From an uncultured Odoribacter sp. (lineage in GTDB: Bacteria; Bacteroidota; Bacteroidia; Bacteroidales; Marinifilaceae): a DNA stretch of 64,000 bases. The stretch's first letter is position 1, and the number at the start of each line of letters is the position of its first letter. The position numbers were made by a program, and so were the translations under genes. Of the stretch, positions 53,640 through 62,761 are shown piece by piece. The DNA is taken from the NCBI GenBank assembly GCA_900544025.1, contig UQTM01000005.1, forward strand, positions 14,576 through 78,575, in the 5' to 3' direction. The notes under the pieces are model-generated. The model was not told the origin of the DNA, ran no database searches, and saw only the letters and a program-made list of their open reading frames with translations.

Positions 53640-56012
53640 ATGAAACTCACAACATATATTGCGATACTTTTCGCATTGATTATTACCGGACTAACGGCCT
53701 GCGACGACGAATTTTCGCCGAATATACCACAGGGACGTATAGAGCAAATTAGCTTTGCCAAAGATACCTTCGTTTTCAGCGAAGCAGCAGGCAAAGTGGA
53801 AGTGCCCATTCAGGCTACCAAATACCTGAATCATGCAGCTAATATCAAATTGCAAATCACCAATGAAACGGCTATTGAAAAAGAACACTTTTTTATAGAC
53901 GAACAAGAGGTTAAAATGTTATTGGGAGAAGCTGAAGTAGGAGTTGAAGTCCGGATCATCGACGATACGATCATCAATCCGAACCGCACATTCCGAATGA
54001 CCATCGAAAGCATTACCGGAGGAGGCGTTCCTGCCTCCACCGGGCAATCTTGCGTCGTCGTGATCCGAAACGACGATTATATTCCGGAAGCCGCAGTGGT
54101 ATTCGACAACGAAACGGCCACTGTTCGGGAAGACGGATTAACGCTCTCTGTACCATTCCACTTAACTAAAGAAGTTCCGGGAGATGTAACGGTGACTTTT
54201 GCACAAGGGGCAGACGACCGCCAAACGGCAATAGAAGGAACTCATTTCGTGTTCTCGAATAATGTGAAACAGGTTACTCTACCGGAAGGTACTTTAAAAG
54301 GTGAAGTCACTCTGGACATCATCAATAATGAAACGGCCGACGGCAACGTTTACTTTGACCTTGCCATCCGCCAGGTAGAAGGAGCATTAGTCGGATTAGA
54401 CAGCATTTGTAAAGTTACCATTGAAGACGACGACCTCGATCGCTCTGTAAGATTCGGCCGGCCGGAAGGCGATGGCTTATGGCATGAAGAAGCCGGAGAA
54501 ATCGAAATTCCTTTGATTTTTGAAAACGGAGCCTCTACCGAAAGAATGATTTCAGGAAGAGTTGTGGTAGATTCTATTTATGGGTGTACGAACGATGATT
54601 TTACAATTATCGAACCGGAATTCACGACTGCCGGAAATGAAACCCTGAAATTAAAAATTAAACTGAAAGACAACGAAGATTTCGGGGAATGGGGATTCCG
54701 CTTAGCTTTCCGTGACCTGAAAAACGTACGGGCAGCAGAAAAAGACTATGTAGTCGATATTAAAGACGACGAACGTATTTTGGGATTCAGCGAACTCGCT
54801 TATGAGGTAAACGAAGGAGAGGCACTCACCGTGACCGTTGCTTTAAAAGGCGGTAATGCTTTAGAAAGAATTCCGGTACAAGTAGAAGTAATACCAGATG
54901 GAACGACTGCCGAGCCCGACCAATACCGGTTGCCGCAATCCCTCAACCCGATTTACGTAAACAATGCGGCGACGACATTTAGCCTGACCACTTACCAACA
55001 TGCCAGCAAAGAAGACCGGGTGGTAAAACTTCGTGTAAGCACTACGGCAGGAGCTAACACTCCCGGTAAGATTTTAACTGACGAATCAACAGAATGTATC
55101 GTTACTATTAAAAATACGGATCGTTCTATAGGCTTCGGAAGTAATGAAATGACTGCATCATGGTTAGGAAAAATCCAGGTACCGGTAGTTTTAGCAGATG
55201 TTGATGAAGATGTCGTGCTTTATGTAAAAGCAAAAGCAGAAACAATCGACGGGGCTACTTTGACGATTGACGGGAACGACCCGTCGCAGGAAGCTCTGAT
55301 CACAATTCCTGCGAACACAACAACAAAATATATCGAAGTGGATCTACAAAATCTGAAAAATGCAGACCAGAAAATTACTCTCGAGATTACGAACGTCCGG
55401 GGTGGCTCTGTAAGCATGACCGATATCAACGAAAATACCAAAACGATCACGATTGGAGTGGATATGCTGAAAACGTTAAAAGAAAAATTAGAAGGAGCAT
55501 ATACCTTTACCAGCTTCCGTCAGGATCAGGCCATGGTGACTTATAATAATTGGAATGTAAGCATCACAAGTGAAGCAGATGGTAAGCTCGTTGCCACCCT
55601 CGACAAATACATCTATAGTAACAGCTCGAATGAAATGGGTTACCTGCCATTGGATTACGATTTTACCGACAACACTTTCCGCATGCGCCTGGGTGTTGAA
55701 TCCGGTGATATGACAAGCTGGAACAACAATACAAACTTCAGAATTACATGGTTCTCTAAGAATACAGGTAATTCCGGTACCTATGGTACTACTGTTCCGG
55801 TAATCATTAAGTTTGACTTTGACAAAAAGACGTTGATGTGGAACACAGACGGTGTAATTGCCAGCGACGGCAAGATGTACCCCCTCGATTGGACGACGGC
55901 TGCAGAAGGTTTAAGAGTTGGAATTGCTTATTATAATAAAGATACGGATCCGCTCGCAGCCACAGGTAATTCCAATACCAATCTGAGATGTTTCAAATTG
56001 ACTAAAAACTAA
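53640..56012 (+). CDS. Calx-beta repeat lipoprotein
   Basis: 790 residues, signal ending GLTAC (Cys21). About five Calx-beta-like repeats run from residue 35 to 620, each with a strand such as VFSEAAGKVEVPIQATKY or ATVREDGLTLSVPFHLTKE and an acidic closing turn (VVIRNDDYIPE, VTIEDDDLDRS, VDIKDDERILG, VTIKNTDRSIG). Such acidic turns bind calcium in the family. The last 165 residues form a different beta-rich domain (LEGAYTFTSFRQDQAMVTYN; MYPLDWTTAAEGLRVGIAYY). It is probably a rigid surface stalk or adhesin. It follows the PCMD gene by 34 bp and precedes a shorter relative by 18 bp. Confidence 0.8.
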   Translation: MKLTTYIAILFALIITGLTACDDEFSPNIPQGRIEQISFAKDTFVFSEAAGKVEVPIQATKYLNHAANIKLQITNETAIEKEHFFIDEQEVKMLLGEAEVGVEVRIIDDTIINPNRTFRMTIESITGGGVPASTGQSCVVVIRNDDYIPEAAVVFDNETATVREDGLTLSVPFHLTKEVPGDVTVTFAQGADDRQTAIEGTHFVFSNNVKQVTLPEGTLKGEVTLDIINNETADGNVYFDLAIRQVEGALVGLDSICKVTIEDDDLDRSVRFGRPEGDGLWHEEAGEIEIPLIFENGASTERMISGRVVVDSIYGCTNDDFTIIEPEFTTAGNETLKLKIKLKDNEDFGEWGFRLAFRDLKNVRAAEKDYVVDIKDDERILGFSELAYEVNEGEALTVTVALKGGNALERIPVQVEVIPDGTTAEPDQYRLPQSLNPIYVNNAATTFSLTTYQHASKEDRVVKLRVSTTAGANTPGKILTDESTECIVTIKNTDRSIGFGSNEMTASWLGKIQVPVVLADVDEDVVLYVKAKAETIDGATLTIDGNDPSQEALITIPANTTTKYIEVDLQNLKNADQKITLEITNVRGGSVSMTDINENTKTITIGVDMLKTLKEKLEGAYTFTSFRQDQAMVTYNNWNVSITSEADGKLVATLDKYIYSNSSNEMGYLPLDYDFTDNTFRMRLGVESGDMTSWNNNTNFRITWFSKNTGNSGTYGTTVPVIIKFDFDKKTLMWNTDGVIASDGKMYPLDWTTAAEGLRVGIAYYNKDTDPLAATGNSNTNLRCFKLTKN

Positions 56013-56030
56013 TTGTAAATAAACTCTACT

Positions 56031-57935
56031 ATGAAGATATTTAATTTTTTACTCATAGCGTACATCTTATTGGGGTTATGTGCCTGTGACGATGACGAAA
56101 TGACTGTTACTCCCACCGTTTCCTTCAAGGAAACGGCGGTAACGGCAGCCGAAGATGCTGAAACGCTGAAAGTGCCTTTACAATTAAGCGCAGCAACCAC
56201 AGGGACGACAGTGGTCTATGTGGCGATCAAGGAAGGTTCTGAACAGGGAGGCCGGGAAGGTTCCTTATTCTGCAATGTTCCGGCATACGTAGTATTAGAA
56301 AAGGGTGCTGTCAGAGGAAATGTAGAATTAACTATTATCGATAACGACTACCCGAATGCAGATTATTCTTTCGATTTGGAAATTACTAAAGTCGAGGGCG
56401 GAGCTGTTATCGATAGTAAAAACAGTACATGCAAAGTAACGATTACAGACGACGACAGTAAACAAAGCGTAACTATCGGTTTCAATGCAGCATCTTTCGA
56501 AGCCGACGAAAACGCCGGATATACTGAAATCCCGGTTTCTGTAAAAGGATTGTTATCCGATTTCCTGACCTTTACCGTTGAAGCTACCGACGGAACGGCT
56601 ATCAGCACGGGGGACAATTGGGACTATCAGCTATCCACTCCTACTGTAAAAATCAACGAAGAAGAAAACTGGGGCGTTGTGAACATCCTTCTGAACGATT
56701 CCAAAGCAACCAAAGAAGATCGTTCCTTCAAATTAAAAATCACAGGAGTTCAAGGCGTTAGCGCCAGCGATACTACTGTCGGGATCCGGGAAGAATCCCG
56801 GGAATGTGAAGTGACGATCCGCAAAGTCGTTCGTGAAGCCATGTTTGCCGACAGCCTAATCGTAGTAAGCGAAACGATGAAACCGTTCGAATTTTCAGTA
56901 GCTTTAACCGCTCCGGTCGATCAGGACGTAACCATCACTTTCCAGCCTAAAGAAGGAGCGACGGCTATCGAAAATCAGCACTATACGATAGAAAGCAAGC
57001 AACTGACGATCAGAGCAGGCGAAACGACAGCCAGTACCACTATTTCTATCATAGACGACAAATTAGGTAATCACGACCGTTTCTGTGAATTTGAAATTAC
57101 AGACGTTACAGGAAATGTATCGCCCGTGGCAGGAACCAAATGCCGCCTGGTAATTGAAAACGACGATTCGTCCGTAGGATTTGGAGAAACCAGAGTGGTC
57201 GGAGAAAAAGGTCAAACCGTACGAATTCCGATCCAATTAAACGGAGTTCACGACAAGCGGGTCGTTATCGATTTGGATGCTTCGATGGAAGGCGTATCTA
57301 ATCCGATCGAATACTTCTTACTATTAGGTAAGAAATTGGAAATTGCCAGAGGCGACTCTGTCGTATATGCAGAAGTTCAGCTGATGCGTCCGAACGTAAC
57401 CGAATATAAAGTGAACGTAAAGATTACCAACGTAACTACGGAAGGCTTAGGAGTGGAAGCACCTATCGAAGAAAATGCAGCAACCTGTATTATCCGGGTG
57501 TTACCGCTAATGACCGCTTCGGCATCCAGTAACGTGGAACCGCCATCAGGCAATGAAGGAGGTGCAGAATTTTTGATAGACGGGAATATGGACACTTACT
57601 GGCACAGTAAGTGGTCGAGTCCACAAGCCGAACTGCCCCATTGGGTCCAGGTGGATATGGGTGTAGATTATTACGTAAACCAAGTAGAAATGTGGAGACG
57701 TGGAGGAACCAATAACGATATTAAAACCTGTACTTTACAGCTTAGTCTCGATGGATTGTCATGGGACGATATTGAAACCTATGAGTTCTCAGAAGCTACC
57801 GACAAACACCGGAGTACCACTCTTGCCTCTCCACAGCGGGCTCGTTACGTAAGATATTACATCACTGAAAGTAACAGACCACCATTTGCCGGAATTGCAG
57901 AAATAAAAATCGACAAAACACCTATTTTTGAATAA
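56031..57935 (+). CDS. Calx-beta repeat lipoprotein with C-terminal F5/8 type C domain
   Basis: 634 residues, signal ending LGLCAC (Cys19) followed by DDDE. Four Calx-beta-like repeats occupy about 25-490 (VTITDDDSKQSVTIGFNAAS, ADENAGYTEIPVSVKG, LVIENDDSSVGFGE). A C-terminal F5/8 type C (CBM32-like) domain covers about 495-634: SASSNVEPPSGNEGG, FLIDGNMDTYWHSKWSS, WVQVDMGVDYYVNQVEMW, RARYVRYYITESNRPPF. The layout is a calcium-stiffened stalk with a glycan-binding tip. The IDGNMDTYWHSKW loop is nearly the same as one in the M60 peptidase and in the M60-like pseudoenzyme of this operon. Confidence 0.85.
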   Translation: MKIFNFLLIAYILLGLCACDDDEMTVTPTVSFKETAVTAAEDAETLKVPLQLSAATTGTTVVYVAIKEGSEQGGREGSLFCNVPAYVVLEKGAVRGNVELTIIDNDYPNADYSFDLEITKVEGGAVIDSKNSTCKVTITDDDSKQSVTIGFNAASFEADENAGYTEIPVSVKGLLSDFLTFTVEATDGTAISTGDNWDYQLSTPTVKINEEENWGVVNILLNDSKATKEDRSFKLKITGVQGVSASDTTVGIREESRECEVTIRKVVREAMFADSLIVVSETMKPFEFSVALTAPVDQDVTITFQPKEGATAIENQHYTIESKQLTIRAGETTASTTISIIDDKLGNHDRFCEFEITDVTGNVSPVAGTKCRLVIENDDSSVGFGETRVVGEKGQTVRIPIQLNGVHDKRVVIDLDASMEGVSNPIEYFLLLGKKLEIARGDSVVYAEVQLMRPNVTEYKVNVKITNVTTEGLGVEAPIEENAATCIIRVLPLMTASASSNVEPPSGNEGGAEFLIDGNMDTYWHSKWSSPQAELPHWVQVDMGVDYYVNQVEMWRRGGTNNDIKTCTLQLSLDGLSWDDIETYEFSEATDKHRSTTLASPQRARYVRYYITESNRPPFAGIAEIKIDKTPIFE

Positions 57936-57960
57936 AATTAATTAATTTTAAGTCACAAAC

Positions 57961-58001
57961 AAAGCCCTCATTTACGGAATACCTCTGAAAATGAGGGCTT
58001 T
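57961..58001 (+). terminator. Terminator-like hairpin before the M60 peptidase gene
   Basis: AAAGCCCTCATTT (57961-57973) pairs perfectly with AAATGAGGGCTTT (57989-58001). Only three Ts follow inside the stem, then AAACT, so it may act as a partial terminator or an RNA processing and stability element within the operon. Confidence 0.6.
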
Positions 58002-58027
58002 AAACTATCAAAACTAAATCTAAAACT

Positions 58028-60778
58028 ATGAAGGCATGGATGTTATTAAGTTGCTGGCTTCTAATGGCTCTATTTTCCTGCTCGGATAAAGACGTAGAAG
58101 CGATTACGGTATTGGAAATAAAAAAGGATACCGTTGTATTCACCAATAGTGCAGCTTCCTCCCAAAATCTCGAGGTGATTGCCTCCGACGAATGGAATGC
58201 GGTAGTTGCAGAGGACTGTGATTGGTGCCGGTGTACCGTTAATTCCGGTTTAACCAATTATTTAAAAATCGATGTAGATGCCAATTCAGCGTTAGAAGAA
58301 CGCTGGACAACGATTACCGTAACCTCAAAAGAGGTTCGGAAAGACTTAAAGGTCTGCCAGTTCGGGGCAGCACCCGCTATTATAGTACAACCGGCCGCTT
58401 TCGGCAACGTATCGTTCGAACCTTCGGAACTGAAAATGACCGTTATTGCCAATGTAAAACTGGATATTTCGCTGGTCGATACTATCACCTGGCTTACCAA
58501 AACCGAAGAAAAAACAATGGGAGATTCGACATTTGTCGTGTTGAGAACCACAGTCAATCCCTCTAAGGCCAAAAGAGAAACTAAAATAACGATCAAGCAG
58601 CACGATGGAGAATTGACCAAATGGGTAACGGTCACACAAAATGGCCGGACAGACGGCTATGAAGTGACTAATCCCGACGGTGTCGAAGGCGATTCCATTC
58701 TCCCTATCAGTAGTGGTCGGGCATCCAGCTTCCAGCCGGGAGGAGAAATCGAAAAATCGTTCGATGGAAATATGAACACTCTTTATCACTCCAAATGGAG
58801 TAACGGAAATGCCGACTACTTCCCCATCACTCTGGAATACAATTTTGAAAATATCGACCGGATGGACTATCTGGTTTATTATCCGCGTACCAACGGGGCT
58901 AACGGACGATTCAAAGAAGTGGAAATTTGGTATAAAACACAGGAAAATCCGACTTACACAAAATTCAGTACTTTCGATTTTCAGGGAAGTGATTTAGCTT
59001 CCAGAGTCGATTTCCCGCAGGGGGTAGTACACCCTACCGGAGTACGTTTTGTTGTAAATTCAGGTGCAGGCGACGGACAAGGATTTGCCAGTTGCGCAGA
59101 GATGAGATTCTTCCAGAAAAAGGCGACCGCTTCCTCGATCTTTTCAGACAGGACTTATTCGGAACTAAACCCGGATGTGACCTACGAACAAATTATGGAA
59201 ATGGATAACGAATTCCTGCAAAACATTGCCAAGGCCTTGTATTTAGGTACTTATCCGACAGAACAAAGAGTGCGTACCTATGAACCGTATCGCGATCCGG
59301 AAGCGATTGCAAAAGAATATAAAATCAACATCTATAACAAACTGGACAACCCGACAGGAATGTATGTAAAATCGGGTGAAGAACTGGTGGTATGTGTAGG
59401 AGATATTCCTTCGGGAGAGCGGATCGGACTGACTGTCATGGACTGGGAACAAGGATATTCCGCTACGAATTACACGCTGCAACCGGGCATCAATAAAATC
59501 ACCAGCACCTCGAAAGGATTGTTATATGTCATTTACAACACGGAAAACTACGAATCCGCATCGCCGGTTAAAATACACATCGCCACCGGAACTTTCAACG
59601 GCGAATTCGACCTTAGCAAACATTCCGATACCGATTGGCAAAATTTGCTAAAATCGGCGTCCGTTTCCGGCTATCTGGATTTAAGAGGAGAATATGCACA
59701 GCTTACTTTCCCTATTTCATATTATAAAAACAATGTCAGCAGTCCTACCGACCTGTTAAAAGCTTACGACAAAATGGTATGGCTGGAACACGACCTGATG
59801 GGATTGCACAAATACAATCATACGATTAAAAACCGGATGTTCTTCCATGCAATCACCGACGACGGCTCATATATGTACGCCACCAGTTACCGGACAGCCT
59901 ATCATGTAGGTACGCTGAACGAAATATTGAATGTGAATAAATTCAAAACTTCCGGAATCTGGGGCCCGGCTCATGAAGTGGGACACATGCACCAGACCCG
60001 TCCGGGCTTGAAATGGGTGGGAACGACCGAAGTAACGAACAACATCCATTCCCTGCATGTACAAACCACATTCGGTAACCGGAGCCGTTTGATTACCGAA
60101 AACATGGGCGATGGAACTACCCGGTTTGAGAAAGCCTTTGCTTCCCTCATTGCAGGAAAAATCGCACATGGGAAAGAGGGGGATGTTTTTTGTAAATTAG
60201 TTCCGTTCTACCAATTATATCTGTACAGCACTAAAATCAATACACAATACGAAGATTATTATAAAGACTTGCATGAACTGATCCGGCAACAGACCGACCC
60301 GGCAAATGCCGACACGAAAAACGGTATTTGTCAGCTTAATTTCGTAAAAATGACCTGTGATTTATTGGAACTGGATTTAACCGATTATTTCCGGGCATGG
60401 GGCTTTTTACGGGAAATAGACGAGCGAATCGACGATTACGGTGTATCCCGGCTATGGATTACAGCCGACCAAATCACCGAAATAGAAAACTATATCGCCT
60501 CGAAAGGCTATTCTCAGGCTCCAGGCGGTCTGATTTATTTAAACGATGATAACATTGCTTATTTTACCAACGGGCAAGCCATGCAGGAAGGCGCTGCGAC
60601 ACGTAGTGGCAACCGGATTACGGTAAGCAACTCATCCAATGTAGTGGCTTTTGAAGTTTACCAAAACGAAACTTTAGTGAAAGCCTTTAACAACACGGCA
60701 TTCAACGTTCCCGAAGGCACAGTGATTATTAAAGCGGTTAGCGCAAGCGGAGAACGTAAAGTCGTACCCGTATCCTGA
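58028..60778 (+). CDS. M60-like zinc metallopeptidase lipoprotein with BACON and F5/8 type C domains
   Basis: 916 residues, signal ending ALFSC (Cys18). In order: two BACON-type beta domains (about 25-115 and 118-215), an F5/8 type C domain (about 230-370; SFDGNMNTLYHSKWSNG), and an M60-like catalytic region (about 380-800). The latter shows NKLDNPTGMYVKSGEELVVC, then GIWGPAHEVGHMHQTRPG with HEVGH at 649-653 and Glu668, fitting the M60 motif HExxHx(8,28)E. A last beta domain of about 100 residues follows. M60-like enzymes are secreted or surface peptidases, several active on mucin or other O-glycoproteins. As the only clear enzyme in the operon, it is probably the cutting component. The terminator at 60809 closes the operon. 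Confidence 0.9.
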   Translation: MKAWMLLSCWLLMALFSCSDKDVEAITVLEIKKDTVVFTNSAASSQNLEVIASDEWNAVVAEDCDWCRCTVNSGLTNYLKIDVDANSALEERWTTITVTSKEVRKDLKVCQFGAAPAIIVQPAAFGNVSFEPSELKMTVIANVKLDISLVDTITWLTKTEEKTMGDSTFVVLRTTVNPSKAKRETKITIKQHDGELTKWVTVTQNGRTDGYEVTNPDGVEGDSILPISSGRASSFQPGGEIEKSFDGNMNTLYHSKWSNGNADYFPITLEYNFENIDRMDYLVYYPRTNGANGRFKEVEIWYKTQENPTYTKFSTFDFQGSDLASRVDFPQGVVHPTGVRFVVNSGAGDGQGFASCAEMRFFQKKATASSIFSDRTYSELNPDVTYEQIMEMDNEFLQNIAKALYLGTYPTEQRVRTYEPYRDPEAIAKEYKINIYNKLDNPTGMYVKSGEELVVCVGDIPSGERIGLTVMDWEQGYSATNYTLQPGINKITSTSKGLLYVIYNTENYESASPVKIHIATGTFNGEFDLSKHSDTDWQNLLKSASVSGYLDLRGEYAQLTFPISYYKNNVSSPTDLLKAYDKMVWLEHDLMGLHKYNHTIKNRMFFHAITDDGSYMYATSYRTAYHVGTLNEILNVNKFKTSGIWGPAHEVGHMHQTRPGLKWVGTTEVTNNIHSLHVQTTFGNRSRLITENMGDGTTRFEKAFASLIAGKIAHGKEGDVFCKLVPFYQLYLYSTKINTQYEDYYKDLHELIRQQTDPANADTKNGICQLNFVKMTCDLLELDLTDYFRAWGFLREIDERIDDYGVSRLWITADQITEIENYIASKGYSQAPGGLIYLNDDNIAYFTNGQAMQEGAATRSGNRITVSNSSNVVAFEVYQNETLVKAFNNTAFNVPEGTVIIKAVSASGERKVVPVS

Positions 60779-60808
60779 AATCAATCCGGGCAAGACTGAT
60801 TTAAAACC

Positions 60809-60847
60809 GAGAGGGAAAGCCGTAACGGCTTTCCCTCTCCTCTTTTT
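60809..60847. terminator. Strong terminator ending the operon (convergent with dps)
   Basis: The 14-bp perfect stem GAGAGGGAAAGCCG (60809-60822) and CGGCTTTCCCTCTC (60826-60839) has a TAA loop and a CTCTTTTTG tail. On the minus strand it is followed by GGTTTTAAAT, so it may also end dps. Confidence 0.92.
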
Positions 60848-60859
60848 GTCCGGTTATAT

Positions 60860-61345
60860 TTATTTTTCCAGATATGCCCGGATCATCCAGGCTGTCTTTT
60901 CTTTCCTTTCGATCATATCTTCCAGAAAATTCAAAGTTCCGGCATCCTCACTTTTTTCACCGTCGAGCGTCTCGATATCTTTACGGATTTCACGGATCAG
61001 AGTATCGTTATCGGCACTCAAATTAGCTAACATCTGCTTTGCATCGGGCAACGGTTCCGAATCGCAATGCTCTTTGATCCGGTTGTGTTCCAGATATCCT
61101 TGCAACGAACCGATCGGACGCTCGTCCAAAGCCCGGATACGTTCGGCAATTTCATCGATATCTTCAATCAATCCCCGATAAAGTTCTTCCATAAAAGTGT
61201 GATAAGAATGAAAACTTACCCCTTTTACGTTCCAATGATAATTCCATGTTTTCGTCAATAATACAAAATGATCGGCCAATAAATTTGTCAATACATTATA
61301 ACTGGCCTTAATCATTTTCTGTTCCAAACCAATATTTACTGCCAT
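60860..61345 (-). CDS. dps: Dps-family DNA-binding ferritin-like protein
   Basis: An iron-storing dodecamer protein protecting DNA under oxidative stress. From the preferred start MAVNIGLEQKM it has 161 residues; an ATG 33 bp upstream (61378) adds a non-conserved segment. The ferroxidase residues lie in NYHWNVKGVSFHSYHTFMEE and LIEDIDEIAERIRALDERPIG, where the His and Asp/Glu bind iron at the dimer interface. The C-terminal helix has LNFLEDMIERKEKTAWMIRA. The N-terminus lacks a Lys-rich tail, so direct DNA binding is uncertain. It is convergent with the large operon, with only the terminator in between. Confidence 0.93.
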   Translation of the reverse strand: MAVNIGLEQKMIKASYNVLTNLLADHFVLLTKTWNYHWNVKGVSFHSYHTFMEELYRGLIEDIDEIAERIRALDERPIGSLQGYLEHNRIKEHCDSEPLPDAKQMLANLSADNDTLIREIRKDIETLDGEKSEDAGTLNFLEDMIERKEKTAWMIRAYLEK

Positions 61346-61444
61346 AACTAAAAAATTTAAATGATTCAACAACTTCACGTTGTATGACAGTAAACGGAAA
61401 TTTCTTTACTTTGTTACATTTTCACAAGGGAAAGAAAAACCTAT

Positions 61445-62344
61445 TTAAAGAAACCGGTTTAACCACGCCTCTAATAGTTCTGTCCATTGGTCGTAATAGC
61501 CGAAATCTTTACGCAATCCCCAGCCATGTCCGCCCCGGTCGAAAATATAAAGGACAGCCGGAACTTTCTTTTGCTTCAATGCCGAATAGAAATTTATACT
61601 ATTGAGCGGCGATACAGAAGAATCATCATCGCAATGTACCAAAAAAGTAGGAGGCGTCTGTTCGGATACCTGCTTCTCATTAGAAAAATAATCCAGTTTT
61701 TCCTGCGTTTGTCCGCTTCCCAATAAGGCATTCCGGGACCCCGCGTGAGGATGTCCCTGAGGCGACATCGAGATGACCGGATAAAACAACACCATAAAAT
61801 CAGGCCGACAGCTGAAACGCTCCAACGGCTCGGCCGCTGAAGGATTACCTAAATCGAAATGAGTCCCGGCTGTAGAAGCCAAATGCCCTCCGGCAGAAAA
61901 TCCTGCAATTCCAATCCGATCCGGCTTTACCTCCAAAGAATCGGCTTTACACCTCACCCAGCGTATCGCCCGGTTCGCATCGGCCAACGGAACATCCGGA
62001 TGATGATTGGGCAAACGATATTTCAACACAATCCCGGTTATTCCCCGGTCGGCAAGCCAGCAGGCAAACCACTCTCCCTCGTGCCTCATCGCCAACAATC
62101 CATAACCGCCTCCGGGACAAATCACAACCGCCATTCCGGTATTCTTCTCCTTATCCGGAGAATATACATACAAGCGGGCGATATGAACATTTCTCACCCG
62201 GCCTTCCGGGTCGGTCGTTTCCGAAGCCGTGATCCCATTATCCTCTGGTGTACCCTCCGGCCACAAAACATATTCTTTCACATTCTGTCCGATAGCCAAA
62301 AAATAATTCCCCAACAGACAAATGATAATAATGCTTATTTTCAT
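61445..62344 (-). CDS. Secreted alpha/beta hydrolase (BD-FAE / acetyl-xylan-esterase-like)
   Basis: 299 residues with a signal peptide (to about residue 20, NYFLAIGQ). The serine-hydrolase motifs are oxyanion loop VVICPGGGYGLLAMRHEG, nucleophile elbow GIAGFSAGGHLAST, acid residue in FLVHCDDDSSVSPLN, and the catalytic His in DRGGHGWGL. This set is typical of the BD-FAE group and of carbohydrate acetyl esterases such as Axe1 in Bacteroidetes. It could remove acetyl or feruloyl groups from glycans in the periplasm, but the substrate is not shown by the sequence. It is divergent from crcB, with a spacer of 42 bp. Confidence 0.85.
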   Translation of the reverse strand: MKISIIIICLLGNYFLAIGQNVKEYVLWPEGTPEDNGITASETTDPEGRVRNVHIARLYVYSPDKEKNTGMAVVICPGGGYGLLAMRHEGEWFACWLADRGITGIVLKYRLPNHHPDVPLADANRAIRWVRCKADSLEVKPDRIGIAGFSAGGHLASTAGTHFDLGNPSAAEPLERFSCRPDFMVLFYPVISMSPQGHPHAGSRNALLGSGQTQEKLDYFSNEKQVSEQTPPTFLVHCDDDSSVSPLNSINFYSALKQKKVPAVLYIFDRGGHGWGLRKDFGYYDQWTELLEAWLNRFL

Positions 62345-62386
62345 TCTTCATTATATTTTTCTTATTTTGCAAGAAATTTCACAAGC

Positions 62387-62761
62387 ATGTGGACAAATAT
62401 ATTACTTATCGGAATCGGCTCTATGGCAGGCGGCATATCCCGTTACCTACTCTCGTCAGGCATACGCCATTGGTTTCCAAGCATCTTTCCCTTAGGGATC
62501 CTTTTCATTAATCTCTTAGGGTGCTTCCTGATCGGGATTTTTGCCGGCCTATTGAATACAGCGTCTTCTTTTTCCGAAAATCATAAGCTATTACTCACGA
62601 TCGGCTTTTGCGGCAGTTTTACCACCTTTTCCACCTTCTCATTGGATAACTTGTTGCTGCTTTCTTCTAAAGCCTATCTGCTTGCCGGATTAAATATTAC
62701 AATAAGCGTAGCGGGTGGATTGCTTGCCACTTACGTCGGTTACAACCTCACCCGCCCATAA
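62387..62761 (+). CDS. crcB: Fluoride ion exporter CrcB/FluC
   Basis: A small channel expelling cytoplasmic fluoride. The 124 residues form four transmembrane helices with family motifs GSMAGGISRYLLS near the N-terminus, FINLLGCFLIGIFAG, and the fluoride-pore segment GFCGSFTTFSTFSLD. A single gene implies a dual-topology homodimer. The frame is open upstream to 61859, but that part is antisense to the hydrolase gene and has no membrane pattern, so ATG 62387 is used. No fluoride riboswitch was recognised in the 42-bp spacer. Confidence 0.94.
   Translation: MWTNILLIGIGSMAGGISRYLLSSGIRHWFPSIFPLGILFINLLGCFLIGIFAGLLNTASSFSENHKLLLTIGFCGSFTTFSTFSLDNLLLLSSKAYLLAGLNITISVAGGLLATYVGYNLTRP

Noticed and set aside
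61859..62386. Upstream extension of the crcB frame
   Set aside because: It is antisense to the alpha/beta hydrolase gene and CrcB members begin at the MWTNILLIG segment.
62345..62386. Possible fluoride riboswitch before crcB
   Set aside because: The 42-bp spacer is too short and lacks the conserved riboswitch core.
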